Part shown: piece after piece, positions 6,665 to 11,094 of the stretch
Layout: every line of letters starts with the position of its first letter
Position numbering within the stretch: position 1 is the stretch's first letter
From: Candidatus Helarchaeota archaeon
GTDB taxonomy: Archaea; Asgardarchaeota; Lokiarchaeia; Helarchaeales; HEL-GB-A
DNA length: 11,094 nt
Direction of reading: 5' to 3'
Assembly (NCBI GenBank): GCA_013375405.1
Contig: JABXJU010000139.1
Span: 1-11,094 of the forward strand
Notes under the pieces: generated by a model
The model's database searches: none
The model's input: only the letters and a program-made list of their open reading frames with translations
Told to the model about the DNA's origin: nothing
Program-made: the position numbers and the translations under genes

Positions 6665-7112
6665 TCTTCTCCTCCACCTGCTCTGCTACCATTTCTTTAT
6701 ATTCTATTCCAAAACTAGTTAGCGCAATTAAAAGCTGCATCAATTTGTGATTGTGATTAATTTGAATTTGAAACGGCAATTTTTTATCTTTATACTTATT
6801 GATAACGATTAAGTTTGCCTCTTCTAGTTCTTTTATTTCGTTCCGCACGTAACTTAAGGAGGTGTTTTCTGAATATTCCATAACTTTCCTTAAATCTGCT
6901 GTTGTGAGTGTTTTAGGGAATAAATGCGCTAATTTTAATAATGCTAACCGCTTCTTACGGTTGAACGATTCTAATCCCATGAAAAGGTCATAAATATCTC
7001 TTAATAAACCTTCAATTTCAGAGGTGATTTCGTCAATTCCTTTGACTTCGGTGAAAAGTTTCAAATTTTGAATTAACTGGAGCACCTTATCGATCGGATT
7101 TGGGAAACTCAT
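6657..7112 (-). CDS. Winged-helix DNA-binding protein
   Basis: A protein of 151 residues. An N-terminal helical part (1-50) is followed by a winged-helix-like region at about 52-118: KKRLALLKLAHLFPKTLT, then TADLRKVMEYSENTSLSYV as the helix-turn-helix, the helix RNEIKELEEANLIVI, and a wing with basic residues (NKYKDKKLPFQIQI). The C-terminal helix (122-145) could dimerise. It resembles ArsR/MarR-type archaeal regulators in layout, but I cannot name a family. The stop codon overlaps the start of the two-TM membrane protein, so the two are one operon. Inverted AACAATT motifs in the upstream gap (7186-7202) could be its operator. No SD is seen before the ATG, suggesting a leaderless transcript. 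Confidence 0.78.
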   Translation of the reverse strand: MSFPNPIDKVLQLIQNLKLFTEVKGIDEITSEIEGLLRDIYDLFMGLESFNRKKRLALLKLAHLFPKTLTTADLRKVMEYSENTSLSYVRNEIKELEEANLIVINKYKDKKLPFQIQINHNHKLMQLLIALTSFGIEYKEMVAEQVEEKNE

Positions 7113-7185
7113 GATAAAATCTTACTTTTTACTATTCAAAAATATGATGGAGAAAATCTGCATCATCAATAAGATTTAATCTATG

Positions 7186-7202
7186 AATTGTTACCAACAA
7201 TT
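7186..7202. repeat. AATTGTT/AACAATT inverted repeat, candidate operator
   Basis: Seven-base arms AATTGTT (7186-7192) and AACAATT (7196-7202) flank the three-base centre ACC, about 74 bases upstream of the winged-helix gene's start codon. The same half-site recurs at 7280-7286 and 7316-7322, and a shortened inverse (AATTGT) at 7324-7329. Low sequence complexity weakens the case. Confidence 0.35.
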
Positions 7203-7310
7203 TTTGAACCCTTATTAGGTCAAATTTCAACCTCACTCTTAATTATTTTGAAGTGTTTGATTAGTTAAAAATAGTTTAAAACAATTTATTATTTAAAAAT
7301 ATTATATAAT

Positions 7311-7318
7311 TATAAAAC
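7311..7318 (+). promoter_or_regulatory. TATA box of the tiny membrane-protein gene
   Basis: TATAAAAC starts 26 bases before the ATG at 7337, the position expected for a leaderless transcript. It overlaps the left arm of the dyad at 7317-7329, so a regulator bound there would cover the promoter. Confidence 0.5.
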
Positions 7319-7336
7319 AATTAAATTGTGGTTAAA

Positions 7337-7426
7337 ATGATTTTTGAAAGCCTTTTAATAAGTTTCATCGTTATTTTCGCATATATTGGCCTAATGATTT
7401 ATGTGATTTACACGTCAGACGAATAA
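7337..7426 (+). CDS. Probable 29-residue single-pass membrane protein
   Basis: The frame ATG 7337 to TAA 7424-7426 encodes 29 residues: a short MIFES start, an unbroken hydrophobic stretch of about 20 residues rich in Ile, Phe, Leu and Tyr, and a polar acidic end (YTSDE). This is the shape of a single transmembrane helix. Chance hydrophobic frames do occur in AT-rich DNA. Here, however, a well-placed TATA box precedes it, and the reading ends neatly in charged residues after the helix. It lies between the winged-helix/membrane operon and the longin-like membrane protein, in the same direction as the latter. I recognise no family. It could be a small regulator or subunit of a neighbouring membrane protein. 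Confidence 0.45.
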   Translation: MIFESLLISFIVIFAYIGLMIYVIYTSDE

Positions 7427-7511
7427 TCTCTGATAAATTCGCTTTATTTCACACCTAATCATAAATTTCTAGTTTTAAGGAATCAAGGATAGCTTTCATT
7501 AAGTCTAAATC

Positions 7512-7520
7512 TTTTAATAT
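7512..7520 (+). promoter_or_regulatory. Candidate TATA box of the longin-like membrane-protein gene
   Basis: TTTTAATAT is centred about 25 bases before the ATG at 7541, and no SD is present, which fits a leaderless transcript. Confidence 0.35.
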
Positions 7521-7540
7521 CATAAATCCTATAATAAAAT

Positions 7541-8440
7541 ATGATACATTCTGTTTTTATTACAACCCCTAGCGGAACTTGCATTTTTGAAAAGCATTAT
7601 CTAGAGCGAAGTCAGATCAATAGTCAATTAATATCTGGGTTTATCAATGCATTAGGTGCTTTTGCTAAAGAGGCATTGGGATCTGGAATGCAGAGCCTTA
7701 AATTACAGACTGGAGAACAGTTATTTATATATCCTTTAAAAGAAACACCAATTATCGGAATAGTTATTGCAGATCCCAGGGATAATTCGAGATTGATCCG
7801 TAATATTTTATTGGAAATTTTATCGGAATTCTCAACTATTTTTAAACGTCAACTAGAATCTACAATCCCCCCTGATCTAATTGAATTTCAGGAATTTAGA
7901 TATACAGTGGATCATATCCTTGATGGTAAGGTTTCCTCCCGTACAAATTTTAAAATGTTTTTAGGAGTAGTTATTGGGCTTCTACTGGTTGGAACCATAG
8001 TCCTGGCATTGGTTCCAGCAATCATCAAATTTGAAGGTTTAAATATATCTGAATTTGGATTAACAAACATTACTTTTGATAATGATTTAGATCAAGTTGA
8101 ACTAGCCACTTTGCAGACTATAACTTTAGTTATTATAGGTGCGCTTATGTTATTTAATTGCATAATATTCTTTCTTCCTACCACTATAGCCGCTTATATC
8201 GCCGGAAATAAGAAGCGTGGTATTTGGACAGCAATTCTATTAGGTTCAAGCATTGGTATTCTCATTTTAATTGGAACCCCATTCATTCAAGAATTCTTAT
8301 ATGTGAATGCAATTCTTTGGTATCTTGCCTTTTCACCGCTTTTATTATTTTTAGCACTTGTATGTGGCTATTATGGCGGGAGTCTAAAAGAACGTAAAAA
8401 ACTTTATCCATTAAAGGAGTTTGAGGGTGCAACATTCTGA
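7541..8440 (+). CDS. Membrane-anchored longin/roadblock-like protein (four TM)
   Basis: A protein of 299 residues. The N-terminal ~105 residues look like a longin/roadblock domain: strands HSVFITTPSGTCIFEKHY, a helix LISGFINALGAFAKEAL, strands SLKLQTGEQLFIYPL and IIGIVIADPR, then a long helix RLIRNILLEILSEFSTIF. A short linker (106-135) leads to four hydrophobic segments at about 139-162, 192-221, 227-249 and 256-280, and a basic tail. The longin-like part should face the cytosol. Such domains bind small GTPases or assemble trafficking complexes in eukaryotes, and free-standing ones are known from Asgard archaea; fusion to a four-TM anchor is less usual. The Arf-like GTPase encoded 2.2 kb upstream is a possible partner. 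glpD starts 51 bases downstream with its own SD, so cotranscription is possible. The fold call is by pattern only. Confidence 0.7.
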   Translation: MIHSVFITTPSGTCIFEKHYLERSQINSQLISGFINALGAFAKEALGSGMQSLKLQTGEQLFIYPLKETPIIGIVIADPRDNSRLIRNILLEILSEFSTIFKRQLESTIPPDLIEFQEFRYTVDHILDGKVSSRTNFKMFLGVVIGLLLVGTIVLALVPAIIKFEGLNISEFGLTNITFDNDLDQVELATLQTITLVIIGALMLFNCIIFFLPTTIAAYIAGNKKRGIWTAILLGSSIGILILIGTPFIQEFLYVNAILWYLAFSPLLLFLALVCGYYGGSLKERKKLYPLKEFEGATF

Positions 8441-8477
8441 GCAAGAGAAAGAATTTTAATAATTTTGAGCTAAACTA

Positions 8478-8485
8478 GAGGTGAG
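8478..8485 (+). promoter_or_regulatory. Shine-Dalgarno site of glpD
   Basis: GAGGTGAG lies six bases before the ATG at 8492. It fixes the start and shows that glpD, unlike several neighbours, is translated from a leadered or internal position on its mRNA. Confidence 0.7.
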
Positions 8486-8491
8486 ATAATA

Positions 8492-10279
8492 ATGGCCTTT
8501 TCGGCAGATGATGTAATGAAGCTCGATTTCTCAGATAAAAAACGAACCGAAATCATTACCAAACTCAAAATAACTGATTTTGATATGCTGATTATCGGTG
8601 GTGGTATTACAGGAGCTGGAGTTGCTAGAGATGCAATCATGCGTGGCCTAAATGTTGCGTTGGTAGAAAAGGATGATTTCGCTGAAGGGACATCTTCGAG
8701 ATCATCTAAATTATTCCATGGAGGTATAAGATACCTAAGAAATTTCGAAATTAGATTAGTCGAAGAGGCATCAAGAGAACGAAATTGGGAACGGGATGAA
8801 GCAATTCCCCATAATGTTCGTCCCTTGCATTTGATAATACCAATATACGATGAAATAAAAGATCCTAGAACAGGTAAAATATTACCTCCAAGTAAATGGA
8901 ATTTGGAATTGGTCGAAGCTGCTTTGAAACTGTACGACGAAGCAGGGAAAAACCAGAATTACGGACCTTGGGAGACTATAGATGATCCCCTAAAATTAGC
9001 TGAAATCGAGCCTGAATTAAATCATGATCAATTAGTTGGAATAGGACTTTATTATGACACAAATATGGATGATGCACGAATTACCGTTGAAACCATTAAA
9101 GAGTGTGGTGCCTCAGGAAAAGGTACAGCCCTTAATTATCTTAAAGTAATTGATTTGGTACATAATGAAAAAGGGATTGTAAATGGAGTAAAAGTGGTTG
9201 AGAATGACAAATTTTCCCCCAACATTCTGCATGAATCTTTTGTTATTAAAGCAAATGTTGTTGTAAATTGCACAGGAGTCTGGGCTGATGAGATTCTTGG
9301 AAATTCTGATGATTCAAAGATAATGCAACCATCAAAAGGGATTCATTTCGCAGTAAAGAGTGAAGATTTAAAGATCGATCACGGCTTATTATTAAGTAGT
9401 ATTGATGACGGTAGATATTTTTTTGTGATTCCTAGAGAAAATTGGGTCTTAATAGGCACGACAGACACTTTCTTTGACGGAGATCTGGATAATCCAGTTA
9501 CTCTTAAGGAAGAAGTTGATTATCTTCGTAATACTATTGAATTATTTTTTCCCAATGCTAAAATTGATGACTCCCACATCTTAGGCACATATGCGGGACT
9601 TCGACCATTAGTTTCAGAACCTGGAAAGGAAGCGGGAGCCATCAGTAGGAAGCATATATATTTTGAACGAGAGGATGGTCTATTTTCATTGCTTGGTGGT
9701 AAATATACTACATTTAGAGTAATGGCCGAAGATCTTATGCGAAAGCGAGTATTGAAAAGTAAAAAAGTAGATATTACAAGAAATGGTACTATAACAGTAT
9801 CTTCGGAAAAAAGGATCGCTAAAGTTCCTTACAAGGTAGCTCTTAAGCGCGATGAATTTGAAGCGAGCGTACAATTCAAGACTGCACAAGGAAAGCTGGA
9901 ACCTGAGATATTGAACCATCTTTACATTGAATTCGGTAAAGGTGCATTTGTTATAATCGATAAAATCTTGAACACACCCGATTTGGGGAAACCATTACTG
10001 GAAGATCCCGAATATCCACCTAAATACTTTCCTTGGGTAAAAGCAGAAATTATATATATCGTAAAACATGAGATCCCGCGCCACCTAAACGATGTGCTTT
10101 GCAGACGAACCGAAATTTGTTGGTTAGTTCATCCTTCGAAACAACCGAAAATTGCGGAAGTAACTGCTGATATAGTAGGTGGCATTCTAGGCTGGGATAA
10201 AGATAGAAAGAAAAAAGAGATAGAATTTTACCTTTCATATATTAAGGCAAATTCTTATTTTTATAATGTTGACCTATAA
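8492..10279 (+). CDS. glpD: FAD-dependent glycerol-3-phosphate dehydrogenase
   Basis: A protein of 595 residues that oxidises sn-glycerol-3-phosphate to dihydroxyacetone phosphate with FAD, passing electrons to a membrane or soluble acceptor. Visible are the dinucleotide-binding loop IIGGGITGAGVARDA (34-48) ending in Glu59, the family block SSRSSKLFHGGIRYL (68-82), NCTGVWAD (259-266), GTTDT (322-326), the FAD-site AGLRPL (368-373) and GGKYTTFRVMAED (402-414). A C-terminal GlpD-type helical domain (about 450-595) contains HEIPRHLNDVLCRRTE. It lacks the extra iron-sulfur/BFD tail of GlpA, so it is the GlpD-like type. No transmembrane helix is seen. A strong SD, GAGGTGAG (8478-8485), precedes the ATG. 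A glycerol-kinase-like gene follows after 24 bases, so the pair forms a glycerol-use operon. Confidence 0.93.
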   Translation: MAFSADDVMKLDFSDKKRTEIITKLKITDFDMLIIGGGITGAGVARDAIMRGLNVALVEKDDFAEGTSSRSSKLFHGGIRYLRNFEIRLVEEASRERNWERDEAIPHNVRPLHLIIPIYDEIKDPRTGKILPPSKWNLELVEAALKLYDEAGKNQNYGPWETIDDPLKLAEIEPELNHDQLVGIGLYYDTNMDDARITVETIKECGASGKGTALNYLKVIDLVHNEKGIVNGVKVVENDKFSPNILHESFVIKANVVVNCTGVWADEILGNSDDSKIMQPSKGIHFAVKSEDLKIDHGLLLSSIDDGRYFFVIPRENWVLIGTTDTFFDGDLDNPVTLKEEVDYLRNTIELFFPNAKIDDSHILGTYAGLRPLVSEPGKEAGAISRKHIYFEREDGLFSLLGGKYTTFRVMAEDLMRKRVLKSKKVDITRNGTITVSSEKRIAKVPYKVALKRDEFEASVQFKTAQGKLEPEILNHLYIEFGKGAFVIIDKILNTPDLGKPLLEDPEYPPKYFPWVKAEIIYIVKHEIPRHLNDVLCRRTEICWLVHPSKQPKIAEVTADIVGGILGWDKDRKKKEIEFYLSYIKANSYFYNVDL

Positions 10280-10303
10280 TTTATAGCAATTAGAGGGAAA
10301 AAA

Positions 10304-11094
10304 ATGGCAGAAAATTTGTTGGTTTTTGATGTAGGTACTACTGGTGCACGTAGTATCGTATTTAATACTGAAGGGAGAGAAATTCTCAAATTCTACGAGG
10401 AATATCCGACTGAACGTCAACCCCCTGGAATATCTGAGCAAGATCCTTTAATATGGTGGGACGCAATCAAAAAAACCTGCCAAAAAGTCACTAAAAACAA
10501 GGCAATAAATCCAAAGGATATCAGCGGTATTTGTGCTACCTTCCAAAGGGCGACAGTATCTATAGTCGATAAAAAGGGTGAAGTGTTACACCCTGCATTA
10601 ACGTGGATGGATGAAAGAGAAGTCACAACGTTTAAAGATTTCCAAGAAGAAGGCGGATTGAGAAGAACAATACCAAAGCTCCTATGGCTTAAGAATAATC
10701 GTCCGAACTTATTTGAGAAGGCAGATAAAATCATCTTTCCGGACGTCTATTGTTATATGAAACTCTGTGGTGAAATCGTCACCGATTCCACAAATGGGAT
10801 TTGGGGAATTATAAATATGCAATCATTAAAATGGGACGAAAAGTTGGCTGAGGTCTATGAATTGCCTGTAGATCTTTGGCCTGAACTTCATAAACATGGT
10901 GAAGTCATTGGTGAATTATCAGGCGAAGCTGCAGATATCTTAGGGCTTAAACCGGGCGTACCAATCATATTAGGTGGGGGTGACCAGCAATGTGCAGCTC
11001 TAGGTCTGGGTGTCATTAATAAGGGGCAAGCAAAGGTTACTCAAGGAACTGGCACCTTTATAGATTATGTTGTTGATGCACCAATTCCTCCTCC
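10304..11094 (+). CDS. FGGY-family kinase, glycerol-kinase-like (3' end outside window)
   Basis: The frame is open from ATG 10304 to the window edge: 263 codons, roughly half of a ~500-residue FGGY kinase. AGAGGG (10292-10297) is a well-placed SD. Landmarks are the first phosphate loop DVGTTGARSIVF (9-20), the substrate strand QRATVSIVD (81-89), ALTWMDERE (98-106), TDSTNGIWG (160-168), and the second-domain start GGGDQQCAALG (224-234) with Asp227 as the catalytic base. A glycine/threonine loop, TQGTGTF (246-252), follows. Arg82, Trp101 and Asp227 match glycerol-binding residues of bacterial GlpK. Glu84 (E. coli numbering) is replaced by Ala83, and the region bearing Tyr135 is shortened and lacks the tyrosine. 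It directly follows glpD, so glycerol is the natural guess, but another polyol is possible. Confidence 0.85.
   Translation, partial: MAENLLVFDVGTTGARSIVFNTEGREILKFYEEYPTERQPPGISEQDPLIWWDAIKKTCQKVTKNKAINPKDISGICATFQRATVSIVDKKGEVLHPALTWMDEREVTTFKDFQEEGGLRRTIPKLLWLKNNRPNLFEKADKIIFPDVYCYMKLCGEIVTDSTNGIWGIINMQSLKWDEKLAEVYELPVDLWPELHKHGEVIGELSGEAADILGLKPGVPIILGGGDQQCAALGLGVINKGQAKVTQGTGTFIDYVVDAPIPP

Larger units (their letters stand above)
7113..7540. other. AT-rich divergent intergenic region with operator-like repeats and a tiny gene
   Basis: This 428-base gap separates the minus-strand winged-helix operon from + strand genes. It holds a hairpin-like dyad at 7186-7202, two further AACAATT copies at 7280-7286 and 7316-7322, a second dyad (7317-7329), a TATA box and a probable 29-residue reading frame (7337-7426). 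Bases 7240-7325 are almost pure A/T. From 7427 to 7540 I see only the likely TATA box of the next gene. There is no tRNA, CRISPR or transposon end. Confidence 0.5.

Noticed and set aside
7186..7206. Hairpin plus T-run as an intrinsic terminator on +
   Set aside because: No + strand gene lies upstream to be terminated; the adjacent upstream gene is on the minus strand. An operator is the better reading.
9686..10238. Two minus-strand frames inside glpD
   Set aside because: They overlap the well-conserved FAD and C-terminal domains of glpD and show no domain of their own.
10417..10734. Minus-strand frame of 105 residues
   Set aside because: It lies wholly inside the FGGY kinase frame, which has clear family motifs across the same bases.
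1..11094. tRNA, rRNA, CRISPR array, insertion sequence or integrase
   Set aside because: Reading both strands I found no cloverleaf-like element, no regularly spaced repeats and no transposase-like protein.

Overview
The window looks like chromosomal DNA of an archaeon, most probably an Asgard archaeon (Promethearchaeota); the class cannot be fixed from this sequence. The case rests on several points. It encodes an Arf-type small GTPase with the WDIGGQ and NKQD motifs. Two proteins have apparent longin/roadblock-type N-terminal domains. There is a tetrahydromethanopterin-pathway enzyme (beta-RFAP synthase) and an AT-rich genome. Several starts combine a TATA box with a probably leaderless transcript, while others use GAGGTGA-type Shine-Dalgarno sites. 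All domain calls are by eye; no database search was run.

Layout: (1) 3-485 is the 3' end of a gene cut by the window edge, possibly a GH36-like glycosidase. (2) 512-734 is a small charged helical protein whose frame is broken at a run of seven A. (3) 769-1332 is a YkgJ-type CxxCxxCC cysteine-cluster protein and 1424-2419 is beta-RFAP synthase (mptG), both on +. (4) On the minus strand are class II ribonucleotide reductase nrdJ (4652 to 2823) and a small zinc-ribbon protein (2672 to 2457). (5) Divergent from nrdJ is a tight + strand operon of the Arf-like GTPase (4872-5363) and a longin-like protein fused to a winged helix (5365-5889). (6) On minus, a winged-helix protein (7112 to 6657) overlaps a two-TM membrane protein (6664 to 5951). 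(7) The AT-rich gap 7113-7540 holds repeated AACAATT motifs and a probable 29-residue single-TM protein. (8) On + are a longin-like protein with four TM segments (7541-8440), an FAD-dependent glycerol-3-phosphate dehydrogenase (8492-10279) and an FGGY kinase cut by the right edge (10304-11094).

The most unusual part is 4740-8440. An Arf-like GTPase is paired with a longin-like protein that carries its own DNA-binding domain. Next to it are a winged-helix/membrane-protein pair, a tiny membrane protein and a membrane-anchored longin-like protein. Upstream of the GTPase, an 11-bp motif occurs three times, two copies forming a dyad. One reading, which is inference only, is a GTPase-gated signalling and transcription module resembling the pairing of eukaryotic SR-beta (Arf-like) with the longin domain of SR-alpha. 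The remaining genes are metabolic: deoxynucleotide synthesis, methanopterin synthesis, and glycerol or glycerol-3-phosphate use. Glycerol-3-phosphate use also bears on the lipid-stereochemistry question in Asgard archaea.
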